Assembly (NCBI GenBank): GCA_021325135.1
Contig: JAJPHT010000037.1
Location: 1-60,947 of the forward strand
Reading direction: 5' to 3'
Source: Pseudomonadota bacterium
GTDB lineage: Archaea; Thermoplasmatota; SW-10-69-26; JACQPN01; JAJPHT01
Length of the DNA: 60,947 nt
Shown piece by piece: positions 16,902 to 24,777 of the stretch (its first letter is position 1; every line of letters starts with the position of its first letter). The notes under the pieces are model-generated. The model was not told the origin of the DNA. It was given only the letters and a program-made list of their open reading frames with translations, and did no database searches. A program made the translations under genes and the position numbers.

Positions 16902-16941
16902 GGGTTGGCCAGGGGTGTTGTCGATCCGATGGCACTTAGAC

Positions 16942-17045
16942 CTTGCCAAAAAAAGCGGGAGGGGGGTTCGGGGGGCGCAGCCCCCTGACGTTTCGGTCGT
17001 CTGCTGGACTTTTCCTTCACGTCAGGGGGCTGCGCCCCCTGAAAC
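16942..17045 (-). terminator. Inverted repeat with T-tract downstream of the zinc-protease gene
   Basis: Arms at 16971-16991 and 17019-17039 are perfectly complementary and extend imperfectly for a few more pairs, around a 27-base loop. On the minus strand the hairpin is followed by a run of seven T (16947-16953). It lies between two minus-strand genes, just after the protease stop, so termination of that transcript is a reasonable inference. The rest of the gap (16902-17111) holds no gene and carries the DHH promoter at about 16935-16940. Confidence 0.55.
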
Positions 17046-17111
17046 CCCCGCGGGTAGCCGCGCTGCGGCGCGGCCGGACGACTCCCCGAACCCCCCGCTC
17101 TTGGCGGCGCC

Positions 17112-17705
17112 CTATCCTCGGCTCACCCACGTCTCCACGCCGCGGGGCGTCGTGGCCTGGATGTCCTGCAACGTCTGGAGCCGCGCGACCTGCCAGGGTT
17201 CGAGCTTCGCGTGGTCAAGCATGCCCGGCGTGCAGTGCGGGTACATGATGTTGCTTGGGTCGTCCACGTGGCCGAGGCCCAGCAGGTGGAGGATCTCGTG
17301 GGCGACGACGCACTCGTCCACGCCGGGATCGCCCACCTCGGCCGCGATGCCGCTGCTCACGGTGGCGCCCAGCGTCGCGCGCCCGCTGGTCGCGGCGAGG
17401 TCACCGCGCGTGAGGAAGAGGGGCGCGCCCTCGTCGCTGGCCGTGACGCGGACGTTCGCGTGGTCGGCCAGCCAGCGGAAGGCGGTGGTGAGGTCGGCGT
17501 CCGCGCCGTCGCCCAGAAGATGCACACGAAGGTCGATGGGCGCCGCGCTGATGGGCCCCTTGTCGGGGTTGACGGCGATGGCGTCGAAGTGGTCGCGCTC
17601 CACCGTCTCGAAGGGCACCTCGTCCCGGTGGAACGGCGCGCCCAGCGCGCCCGCGGTGAGCAGCGCGGCGAGCACGAGGGGAAGGACGAGCCAGCGGGCG
17701 CGCAA
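17112..17705 (-). CDS. Secreted matrixin-like zinc metalloprotease
   Basis: The gene encodes 197 residues with an N-terminal signal peptide (about 1-23). The zinc site HEILHLLGLGH (His136, Glu137, His140, His146) is the metzincin consensus HEXXHXXGXXH, and a Met-turn follows as SNIMYP with Met154. Spacing and size fit a minimal matrixin (M10) catalytic domain without a propeptide. It is probably an extracellular protease. The start is a TTG at 17705; a TTAGTA box at 17731-17736 is centred about 26 bases upstream, which supports a leaderless TTG start. An inverted repeat with a T-run follows its stop. Confidence 0.87.
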   Translation of the reverse strand: MRARWLVLPLVLAALLTAGALGAPFHRDEVPFETVERDHFDAIAVNPDKGPISAAPIDLRVHLLGDGADADLTTAFRWLADHANVRVTASDEGAPLFLTRGDLAATSGRATLGATVSSGIAAEVGDPGVDECVVAHEILHLLGLGHVDDPSNIMYPHCTPGMLDHAKLEPWQVARLQTLQDIQATTPRGVETWVSRG

Positions 17706-17730
17706 CGCGGGGCGTGCAGCCGGAGGGGCC

Positions 17731-17736
17731 TACTAA
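17731..17736 (-). promoter_or_regulatory. TATA-like box of the metalloprotease gene
   Basis: TTAGTA on the minus strand, centred about 26 to 28 bases upstream of the TTG at 17705. It supports that unusual start codon. Confidence 0.45.
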
Positions 17737-17907
17737 CGATGACGGAGGGGCGGGTTTGCCCACGCGGCGGTTCGGCGGTGCGGAAAAGCGATGGCGAGGG
17801 AGTGGCTACCCGCTGCAAAGGAAACAACCCGCCCAATGGTCGCTTCGGCAACTATATGCCTGGCAGCTCGTCATTCATGGTCACCGCTCCGGCGGGATGG
17901 GATGCAC

Positions 17908-18186
17908 ATGCGGAAAGAAGACATGATCAGGTTGCACGCTCTCCTTTTTCAGATGCGGCGCACCTTCGAAGCCACCGGGATCACGACAGGGACCGAGTAC
18001 TTCACGGCCTACGACAAGCTGGGCGTGACGCCGGTCTCCCTGCACCGTGACCGCCGCGCGCACCAGATGGCCATCTTCCTGCTGGGCGAGGCGCTCAGCA
18101 AGGCGGCCGTCGAGGGCGTGGGCCACGAGGCCGACCTCAAGAACGCGCTCCACTTCATCCACCAGCCCAGGCGCGAGCTCCTGTAG
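17908..18186 (+). CDS. UPF0058 family protein
   Basis: A 92-residue archaeal-specific protein matching UPF0058: MRKEDMIRLHALLFQMRRTFE at the N-terminus, then YDKLGVTPVSLHRDRRAHQMAIFLLGEAL. The family is small, helical and of unknown function, and found across Euryarchaeota, so it is a useful taxonomic marker. The ATG at 17908 matches the family N-terminus; an ATG two codons earlier is possible. A TATATG element at about 17851 lies too far upstream for leaderless initiation, so a leader of about 30 bases is likely. Confidence 0.85.
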   Translation: MRKEDMIRLHALLFQMRRTFEATGITTGTEYFTAYDKLGVTPVSLHRDRRAHQMAIFLLGEALSKAAVEGVGHEADLKNALHFIHQPRRELL

Positions 18187-18293
18187 GGTGGACCCGCCGC
18201 GCCAGGGTCCCGCAACCTGGCGCGCGCTGGTGGGATGACAAGAAGAAGGGTGGCCGGGGAGGGGATGGATGCCTCCCCGGGCGCTCGGGTTTT

Positions 18294-19637
18294 TCAGTTC
18301 AGCGTGCTCGCGCCAGCGGGCATGCGGACGACGTAGACGCCGTCCGCGCGGCCGGAGACGTGCGTGCGCGACGACGCGACGAACACCTCGCCCGTGGTGG
18401 GCTTGATGGACGCGCTGAAGAAGTCGCCCAGGCTGCGGTCGGGGCCGCCGCCGGTCACGCTCTGCAGGCCGATGGTGTCGATGCTGCCAACGTGATAGAC
18501 GCCGTCCAGGTCGTAGCGCGTGAACGTGGGCGTGGCCGCGTTGGCGTTGGTGGACTCGACGTAGCTGACGTTCCACGTCGCGCCGGCGAAGGCGCTGTTG
18601 TCGTTGTTGTCGCCCACCTTGCTCGTCTGGTAGTAGACGATGGCGATCTTGCCCGCGGCGCCCGCGACGACCCAGGGCATGATGTGCGTGCCCGTGCCGG
18701 TGCTCACCTTGACGGGCACGCTGTAGGACGCGCCGTGGTTGGTGGAGACGGTGAGGTACACCTCGGCCTGGCCGCCCACATGGTGGTCGTACACGACGTA
18801 CACGTTGCCCGCCGCGTCGACCGCGCTCACCGCGAACTGGAGGTCGTCGTGGGGGATGCTGCCGGGGACGTTGATGGCCGTGAAGGTCAGGCCGTTGTTG
18901 GAGCTGTGGTAGACGACGAGGCCCGTCGCGCGCCACATGGGGACGTACAGGTCGCCCGTGGTCTGGTCCACCGAGGGGACGCCGGGGGGGCCGCAGGAGC
19001 AGACGAGGGGGACCTCGACGGGCGCCATGAGGCCGCCGATCTCGCCCGCGGGCGTGCCGACCTCGTAGCGGAAGGAGACGGCGCCCTCGCCGTTGGGCAG
19101 GCCGTTCACGCCGACGACGGTGTTCTGGTTGGTGATGAGGTAGACGTACTGGTCCTTGTAGTGGGCGAACCACTGGCGGTCGACCACGGAGGTGTAGTGG
19201 CCCGCGGGGCTCGCGATCCAGGTCACGCCGTCCTTGCTCACGGCCACGTCGTCGTTGGCCAGGTACAGGTCCGCGAAGTAGCCGCGGTTCTGGCTGTCGA
19301 ACTCGATGTCCGAGTCGCCGCCGCCCTGGACGTCGCCGGTCATGGTCAGGCCGTTGGAGCGGACCAGCCACGTGCCGGTGCTGTCGTTCTCGAAGATGGG
19401 CGTCTTCGTCAGGGGGAAGGCGCCGATGATGATGCCCGGGATGGCCGTGACGAACTCACGGCCGTTGGGCATGAAGTCGATGGTGGGCTCGGAGAGGCCC
19501 GCGCTTCCGGGGATCAGGGCCGCGGGGGAGCCCGCCGCGTCCGAGATGGTGACGCCGACCAGCGCCCCCGTGGTGCTCAACAGTGCCAACCCGAGCGCTA
19601 GGATTGTATGCGCGCGCAAAACGTACAGCCTCGGCAC
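18294..19637 (-). CDS. Secreted beta-propeller (BNR/sialidase-repeat-like) protein
   Basis: The gene encodes 447 residues with a signal peptide (hydrophobic core ILALGLALLSTTGALVGV). The mature protein is rich in Asn, Gly, Ser, Thr and Asp, with repeated strand-turn blocks such as YHSSNNGLTFTAINVPGS, VSTNHGASYSVPVKVS and DGVTWIASPAGHY. These resemble BNR/Asp-box repeats (S/T-x-D/N-x-G-x-T/S-W/F) of six-bladed propellers found in sialidases and sortilins. No sialidase catalytic triad is evident, so a binding or structural surface role is as likely. I use the GTG at 19637; a TTG six codons later is the alternative. Confidence 0.72.
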   Translation of the reverse strand: MPRLYVLRAHTILALGLALLSTTGALVGVTISDAAGSPAALIPGSAGLSEPTIDFMPNGREFVTAIPGIIIGAFPLTKTPIFENDSTGTWLVRSNGLTMTGDVQGGGDSDIEFDSQNRGYFADLYLANDDVAVSKDGVTWIASPAGHYTSVVDRQWFAHYKDQYVYLITNQNTVVGVNGLPNGEGAVSFRYEVGTPAGEIGGLMAPVEVPLVCSCGPPGVPSVDQTTGDLYVPMWRATGLVVYHSSNNGLTFTAINVPGSIPHDDLQFAVSAVDAAGNVYVVYDHHVGGQAEVYLTVSTNHGASYSVPVKVSTGTGTHIMPWVVAGAAGKIAIVYYQTSKVGDNNDNSAFAGATWNVSYVESTNANAATPTFTRYDLDGVYHVGSIDTIGLQSVTGGGPDRSLGDFFSASIKPTTGEVFVASSRTHVSGRADGVYVVRMPAGASTLN

Positions 19638-19712
19638 CCGGACGCATCCCCCCGACCTGAATGCTTCGGCCACGGCGGCGGTTCCAAGCAGGGCCGCGGC
19701 GCTGGCCGGGGC

Positions 19713-20159
19713 GTGCGCGTGCGGCTCTCGACCCTCGTCCCCGGCGTCGCCCCGGAGGCGGCCCTGGCGTGGTGGTTCGACTTCCACGAGGGCGCGACGG
19801 ACCACGATTTCCTCGGGGTGGGCGTGCGCCGCCGCATCCTCGCCCGCTCGGAGGCCGAGGTGGAGATGGAGGACCGGGCGCCCCTCTTCCGTGAGCGGGT
19901 CCGCGCGTGGCGGGAGCCTGGCGCGGTCGCCTTCGAGGGATCGAACACGGTCTCGCGATTCCGGGGGGCGTATCGCTTCACGGCCGAGGCGGACGGCACG
20001 CGCATCGCGCTGGACGCCGAGATCGACCTGCGCGGCGCGCTGCGGCTGGGCCTCCCCGTCGCGCGGCCGCTGGCGAGGGCGATCCTCCGGCGCGACCTGG
20101 AGGGGCACGGCGAGGAGATGGCGCGCGAGCTTGGGCAAGCCGGCTCCCAAACGCGTTAA
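19713..20159 (+). CDS. SRPBCC (START-like) domain protein
   Basis: A 148-residue single-domain protein. The order of a first strand, a helix pair (APEAALAWWFDFHEG), a beta sheet (VEMEDRAPLFRERVRAW, SRFRGAYRFTAEADGTRIALDAEIDL) and a long C-terminal helix (LARAILRRDLEGHGEEMARELG) is typical of SRPBCC/polyketide-cyclase-like proteins, which bind hydrophobic ligands. The ligand is unknown. The GTG at 19713 or 19719 is the likely start. It is divergent from the propeller gene and followed after 25 bases by a lipoprotein gene with its own TATA box. Confidence 0.72.
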   Translation: MRVRLSTLVPGVAPEAALAWWFDFHEGATDHDFLGVGVRRRILARSEAEVEMEDRAPLFRERVRAWREPGAVAFEGSNTVSRFRGAYRFTAEADGTRIALDAEIDLRGALRLGLPVARPLARAILRRDLEGHGEEMARELGQAGSQTR

Positions 20160-20163
20160 ATAG
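20156..20163 (+). promoter_or_regulatory. TATA box of the lipoprotein gene
   Basis: TTAAATAG overlaps the stop codon of the SRPBCC gene. Its centre is about 26 bases upstream of the GTG at 20185, which therefore is the favoured leaderless start over GTG codons at 20173 and 20176. Confidence 0.6.
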
Positions 20164-20184
20164 CGACCCCCCGTGGTGCGGCGC

Positions 20185-21387
20185 GTGTCGTCGCCCCGCG
20201 CCGTCGCGCTCGCGCTCCTTCTCGTCCTCGCCGGGCTCGCCGGCTGCCTCGGCGGCGGGGGCGGCCCCAAGGAGGGCGGCAACGCGACCCTCGCCTCGGC
20301 CGCGCCCACCAAGGCGCTCAACGCCACGGCGGCCAACGCCACCGACGACGGCTCGCAGGCCGCGAACAAGACGCTGGGCTCCGTCCCCCACAACCACGAC
20401 TACTGGAAGGGGCGCGAGCGCGTGACCATCCTCGACGCGGACGAGGCGCTCTCGCCCACCGGCCGCGACTCCTTCATGGCCACCTTCGGCGAGACGCGGC
20501 CCGCCCTGGGCGCCGTCTCCTTCACGCTCCCCGACGGCCAGATCGTCTTCGAGGGCACCGGCAAGATGGAGGTCACCGCGACGTGGAGCGACCCCACCAT
20601 CTCGGGCCTCTCGCTGCGCTATCACGGCGCCGACACCAGGACCTTCACCGACCCCGCGCAGATCTCGTCGGGCGCGCCCCTGGGCTTCGAGGTCAAGGCC
20701 GAGCAGAGCGACGAGCCCCACTCCAGCTCCTCCAAGTGGGCCTTCGTGCTGGAGGCGGGGGCCCCCGGGACACCCGGCGTCGCCAACGGAAACGTCCACG
20801 TGAAGATCGACATCGTGAAGATGCGCAACATCGAGCTCTTCCCCGCGCACCCCGACTACTTCGCGCAGAAGCCCTACGTCAAGCTGATGGACAAGGACGT
20901 GGACGTGAAGGGCAACGGCATGGCGGAGGACCTCCAGGCCCTCGCGAGCCGCGACGACGCGCCGCCCGGCTTCGCGCCCGACCACGTCGTCCCCATGGAG
21001 ACGAAGACGATCCTCGTCAAGTTCGACGTGAAGAGCGTCACCTCGCAGAACCCCACGGCGGACCTCTCGAAGTTCTACTTCCTTTACCGCGCCGCGGACA
21101 CCGCGTTCCGCTACCGCCCCGCCAACGTGTCGGGCCATGAGGAGAAGGCCGTGCTCTACAAGATCCCCGTGGGTCAGGGGCAGGGCGACGCGTTCTACGC
21201 CAAGACGAGCCAGTGGCTCTTCTACCCCTACTTCCAGGACAACGCGCAGGGCGCGCAGGTGCCCCTGCCTTGCCCTCCCTTCGGCGAGTGCTTCTCCTGG
21301 GAGATCCAGGGGCACGTCACCGCCTACGCGTTCAACTCTGACGTGGGCCCCGAGGCCTTGGCCAAGGCGATGGCGGGAACCCTCTAG
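20185..21387 (+). CDS. Large secreted lipoprotein, unknown function
   Basis: The gene encodes about 400 residues. A signal sequence ends in the lipobox LAGLAGC, followed by a Gly run and an Ala/Asn/Thr-rich linker, so the protein is probably lipid-anchored on the outer face of the membrane. The globular part contains HNHDYWKGRERVTILD and several beta-rich segments; two cysteines near the C-terminus (PLPCPPFGEC) may form a disulfide. I recognise no family. The start is chosen from the TATA position. Its TAG stop and the stop of the convergent neighbour are the two strands of one CTAG at 21384-21387. Confidence 0.75.
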   Translation: MSSPRAVALALLLVLAGLAGCLGGGGGPKEGGNATLASAAPTKALNATAANATDDGSQAANKTLGSVPHNHDYWKGRERVTILDADEALSPTGRDSFMATFGETRPALGAVSFTLPDGQIVFEGTGKMEVTATWSDPTISGLSLRYHGADTRTFTDPAQISSGAPLGFEVKAEQSDEPHSSSSKWAFVLEAGAPGTPGVANGNVHVKIDIVKMRNIELFPAHPDYFAQKPYVKLMDKDVDVKGNGMAEDLQALASRDDAPPGFAPDHVVPMETKTILVKFDVKSVTSQNPTADLSKFYFLYRAADTAFRYRPANVSGHEEKAVLYKIPVGQGQGDAFYAKTSQWLFYPYFQDNAQGAQVPLPCPPFGECFSWEIQGHVTAYAFNSDVGPEALAKAMAGTL

Positions 21388-23177
21388 GAGCAGCCGCCCG
21401 CCAGGGCGGGCGAGACGGGCCCCGCGCCGTCGTCGGCGCAGTCCACGTCGCGAAGCTGGTACGCGTCGCCCACGGCCGCGCCCAGCGCGTCGCCCGAGAA
21501 GCGGTTGCGGAGCCGGCTCCCCCAGTCGGCCGGGTCGCAGTCCCAGCCATCCTGCACGCCCGCGTTGCGGCCGATGCCCGACTGGCAGGCCTCCTCGCCG
21601 TAGAAGCCCAGGCCTCCGGGGAGCGAGACGCCCACGAGGCTCGTGCGCGCGTAGAAGGTGAGGTGGCGCGCGGCGGGGGGCTGCGTGTCGCCCCGCGTCA
21701 AGGTCTTGGGACCCAGGAGCGGCTCCGACGCGGAGTGCCAGCCGGGGCCCTGCCCGTTGACGTCGCGCAGCGCGGCGAGGCCGCCGTCCTGGAGGCTGAG
21801 GCCGTGGCCGACGAGGTCGCCCACGCCGGGGAATCCCAGGTTGCCCTGGGGGATCGTGCCGCCCTCCTGGTTGGAGACGCCCATCTGCTGGAAGTCGAAG
21901 GCGAAGTCGTTCTGGCGGCGCCCGTCGCTGGGCGAGACGCCGCGGTCGTCCGACTCGGGGAGCGGGAGCTTGCCCGTGAGGGGGCCGGGGCCGAGGCCGA
22001 GCATGGGCACGACGTCGCGGTGGGGATCGCACTGCTCGACGAGGCCCACCTCCGCGTCCTGCGCGGAGTCCAGGAAGGAGCCTCCGGCGTCGGGGGCTCC
22101 GGGGGAGGCGGGAGCCGGCGCGGCGGCGTAGGTCCCGTCCGCGTCGGTGAGGTCGCGGTGGAACGTGGGCGGGCCGCCGTTGGGGTCGTCGTCGAACACG
22201 GCGACCTGGGCGATGCCCTCGACGCCCTTGGAGCCGGAGAGGACGTAGCCGTCGCTGGCGGGCTCGGGGTCGGCCACGTCCACGGAGCGGTGCCCCTGAG
22301 GGTCCTTGACCGCGGTGGCGCGGGGCTGCGTGCAGTCCCACACCGTGAAGGCCGGGCGGTCGGCGTCGCGCTCCAGCAGGCCCGTGCGCGGGCCGCCGGG
22401 CGCGGAGGGGTCGCCGAAGGGGCTGACGGGGAGGTGCTGGTCCAGGGGGTTCGCCGAGCGCTCGGGGTGCTCCGGGTCGGAGAAGCCCAAGGCCGAGGCC
22501 ACGGCGTGCTGGTCGAAGCAGTCGGCGAACGCCAGCGCGCCGCCCGTGCTGGAGGTCGTGCCGCGGGGGAGCGGCCACGCCGCGCACGAGGGCTCGGGCG
22601 AGGAGCCGGGAAGCCCGTTGTCGCCCCACACGCGGGCGGTGGTGTCGTTGAGGAGCCCCGGGATCACGTAGGTGATGTCGCCGGGGTTGGGGGACCACGT
22701 CTGCGGCCCGATCCAGAGCAGCTCGTGGATCCAGTCGTCGTTGTTCCAGAGCGAGTGCGGCGGGCACGCGGCCGATGAGGTGCCCAGCGTGGGGTTGGCC
22801 GTGGCGCCCAGGAAGGTGTTGCTGGGCGCCGGGTAGTCCAGCAGCGCGCCGTCCAGCGCGCCCAGGTAGCCATCGCCATTGCAGTCGCGCCACACGCCCA
22901 GGTAGGCGGTGTAGGAGGTGGAAGGGGGGGCCAGGCGCGCGCCGACGCCCAGGGTGGCGTCGTTGGGGTTCTGGCCCGTGCTGGAGGCCTCGGGCACGAC
23001 GTCGAAGAAGACCTGGAGCCCGGAGAGGGTCCCGGTGGCGTCGGGCCACATGAAGCCGTCGTCGCGGTCGGCCGCGGTGCTGGGCTCGGAGTCCCCGTGG
23101 AAGGTCCACGCGGACGCGGGGCCCGCCACCAGGAGCAGGACCAGGCCTGCCGCGACGAGGGCGCGCACTCGGCTCAC
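21384..23177 (-). CDS. Large secreted protein with Asp-rich loops, unknown function
   Basis: The gene encodes 597 residues with a cleavable signal peptide ending near ASAWTF. The mature protein is rich in Asp, Gly, Pro, Asn and Cys, with short acidic loops such as DCNGDGYLGALDG, which resembles a dockerin/EF-hand-like calcium loop (D-x-N-x-D-G). There are no transmembrane spans after the signal. I cannot name a domain. The preceding gene on this strand ends four bases before its ATG, so the two are co-transcribed and probably co-exported. The protein starting at 60577 has a similar DCNNDGIPGDFDGD loop. Confidence 0.72.
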   Translation of the reverse strand: MSRVRALVAAGLVLLLVAGPASAWTFHGDSEPSTAADRDDGFMWPDATGTLSGLQVFFDVVPEASSTGQNPNDATLGVGARLAPPSTSYTAYLGVWRDCNGDGYLGALDGALLDYPAPSNTFLGATANPTLGTSSAACPPHSLWNNDDWIHELLWIGPQTWSPNPGDITYVIPGLLNDTTARVWGDNGLPGSSPEPSCAAWPLPRGTTSSTGGALAFADCFDQHAVASALGFSDPEHPERSANPLDQHLPVSPFGDPSAPGGPRTGLLERDADRPAFTVWDCTQPRATAVKDPQGHRSVDVADPEPASDGYVLSGSKGVEGIAQVAVFDDDPNGGPPTFHRDLTDADGTYAAAPAPASPGAPDAGGSFLDSAQDAEVGLVEQCDPHRDVVPMLGLGPGPLTGKLPLPESDDRGVSPSDGRRQNDFAFDFQQMGVSNQEGGTIPQGNLGFPGVGDLVGHGLSLQDGGLAALRDVNGQGPGWHSASEPLLGPKTLTRGDTQPPAARHLTFYARTSLVGVSLPGGLGFYGEEACQSGIGRNAGVQDGWDCDPADWGSRLRNRFSGDALGAAVGDAYQLRDVDCADDGAGPVSPALAGGCS

Positions 23178-23181
23178 CGGC

Positions 23182-23736
23182 TCAGTAGACCGTCGTGTCC
23201 GTGCAGTTGGGGTACGCGGCGGGGCAGGTGCCGGGGGGGTAGGCGGTCACGGTGACCTCGAAGCCCGCGCCCTCCTTGGCGTCGACGAAGACCTTCAGGC
23301 CGCTGTTGTCGGCGCCGAAGTCCGGGACGAGGCAGGCCGCGTCGGCCTGGGGCGTGGAGCCGTCGCAGTGATCGGGGCGGGCGGGCGTCGCGTCCTGGCT
23401 GTCGACGTGCGTGCCGGCCGCGGTGTAGTAGTGGATGTCCAGGTCGTAGGCGGCGGTCTCGTAGGCGTTGTCCAGGTGGGCGACGAGGAACCAGTTGGCG
23501 CCGGGGGACGCGAAGATGAAAGAGTCGATGCCGGACTGCTTGGTGTTCGCGCCGAGGGTGCCCAGGGGGAAGGCGGCGGTGAAGCAGCCGTGGTAGGTGA
23601 TGCTGCCGTCCGCGTTGGTCGTGCCGGTGGCGGCGCCCGCGCTGGGGGTGCAGACGTTGACGTCCGCGTCCGCGGGGGCCATGAGGAAGGGCGTGAAGGC
23701 GAGGGTGAGGGTGGCGAGGACGGCGAGGGTCTTCAT
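23182..23736 (-). CDS. Small secreted protein, unknown function
   Basis: The gene encodes 184 residues with a signal peptide (MKTLAVLATLTLAFTPFLM). The mature part has several paired cysteines (VCTPS, HGCF, DHCDG, AACL, GTCPAAYPNC) and is beta-rich, ending in TAYPPG near the C-terminus; it may be a pre-peptidase-like or jelly-roll domain. A GGAGG ribosome-binding site lies about eight bases upstream of the ATG at 23736, which fixes the start. It forms an operon with the larger secreted protein four bases downstream. The function is unknown. Confidence 0.72.
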   Translation of the reverse strand: MKTLAVLATLTLAFTPFLMAPADADVNVCTPSAGAATGTTNADGSITYHGCFTAAFPLGTLGANTKQSGIDSFIFASPGANWFLVAHLDNAYETAAYDLDIHYYTAAGTHVDSQDATPARPDHCDGSTPQADAACLVPDFGADNSGLKVFVDAKEGAGFEVTVTAYPPGTCPAAYPNCTDTTVY

Positions 23737-23972
23737 GCGGTGAGCCTCCAGGAAGCGTGTGCTCCCCTGCGAGCCCGCGACGCCCTGGCATCGTATCAAT
23801 GTTCGTCGAAAACTGAGGAAACCGACAGGCGTTTCCTAGAGATGGCGTTGCCCAATCGCGGCGTCCCCGGGAGGGGCAACAGCCTGTCACTTCGCGCAAC
23901 GAGGCGCGTCGAGGATCGCGGAAGAGGCCCAGGCGGCGAAGCCTTCTTCGGGGAGCACCCGCATCGGCGGCC

Positions 23973-24257
23973 GTGGCTCTTGACGCCGCGCCGGCGGTCA
24001 TCGCGGGGATCGTGGGCACCGTCTGCACCCTGCTCGCCTTCGCGTCGTGGCGCGCCCTCGTGCGCACGGGGAACCGCGGCATCTACTGGGTCATGGCGGC
24101 CTTCACCCTGCTCGCGCTGAAGAGCTTCGTCAAGGCCTTCACGCTGGGCACCTCGGGCGAGACCGAAACCACGGAGCTTCTCTTCAGCCTCGCCGACCTG
24201 GGCGCGGTGGGCCTCTTCGCGTGGCCGCTGCTGCGCAACGTGGGGGTGCCGCGCTGA
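23973..24257 (+). CDS. Small three-helix membrane protein
   Basis: The gene encodes 94 residues with three hydrophobic helices (about 7-25, 37-55 and 70-88). I recognise no domain. It begins with GTG at 23973, directly before the first helix. Its TGA overlaps the beginning of the next gene in the form CTGA, so it is coupled to the tandem winged-helix regulator. Such membrane-protein/HTH pairs suggest a membrane signal passed to a transcription factor, which is an inference. Confidence 0.65.
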   Translation: MALDAAPAVIAGIVGTVCTLLAFASWRALVRTGNRGIYWVMAAFTLLALKSFVKAFTLGTSGETETTELLFSLADLGAVGLFAWPLLRNVGVPR

Positions 24258-24775
24258 ACCGGCCCAGCCTCCGCGAGGAGATCCGCTCCTTCGTCGCGCG
24301 CTACCCCGGCGTCCACCCCCGCGAGGTGGAGCGCCAGATGGGGCTCGCGAACCGCCTCGCCTCCTACCATCTCGACGCGCTGACGCGGGAGGGCGTCCTG
24401 GAGCGCGTCGACGAGGGGGGCTACGCCCGCTACTTCGAGCGCTCCGCCGCCGGCCGCCTCTCGCCGCGCGACCTCTCCTTCATCTGCCTCATGCGCCACC
24501 CGCCCGCGCTCCAGGTCGTGCTCCTGCTCCTCTCGGAGCGCGAGCTGACGCCCAGCGCCATGAGCGACCGGCTCGCCCTGGCGCGCCCCTCGGTGAGCTA
24601 TCACCTCAAGGAGCTGCTTCAGCAGGAGGTCCTTGCCGTGCGCGAGGAGGGGCGCGAGCGGCGCTACTCGCTGCGCGACGCGGCGTTCGTGCGGCGCGCC
24701 CTCGCCTCGTTCCACCCGCTTCCCGGCGACCTCGACGCGTTCTCCTCGCTGTGGGACGACCTCGTCGGGCATTGA
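24221..24775 (+). CDS. Tandem winged-helix transcriptional regulator
   Basis: This protein of 173 to 184 residues has two ArsR/MarR-like winged-helix domains. The first carries REVERQMGLANRLASYHLDALTREGVLERV, the second MSDRLALARPSVSYHLKELLQQEVLAVREEG. Both contain the SYHL recognition-helix pattern. It is cytoplasmic and probably controls a nearby promoter; the divergence of the oxidase genes makes them candidate targets. The start is uncertain: a GTG at 24221 gives a 37-base overlap with the upstream gene, whereas homology to the first domain begins right after a CTG at 24254 that overlaps the upstream TGA. Confidence 0.85.
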   Translation: MAAAAQRGGAALNRPSLREEIRSFVARYPGVHPREVERQMGLANRLASYHLDALTREGVLERVDEGGYARYFERSAAGRLSPRDLSFICLMRHPPALQVVLLLLSERELTPSAMSDRLALARPSVSYHLKELLQQEVLAVREEGRERRYSLRDAAFVRRALASFHPLPGDLDAFSSLWDDLVGH

Positions 24776-24777
24776 CG

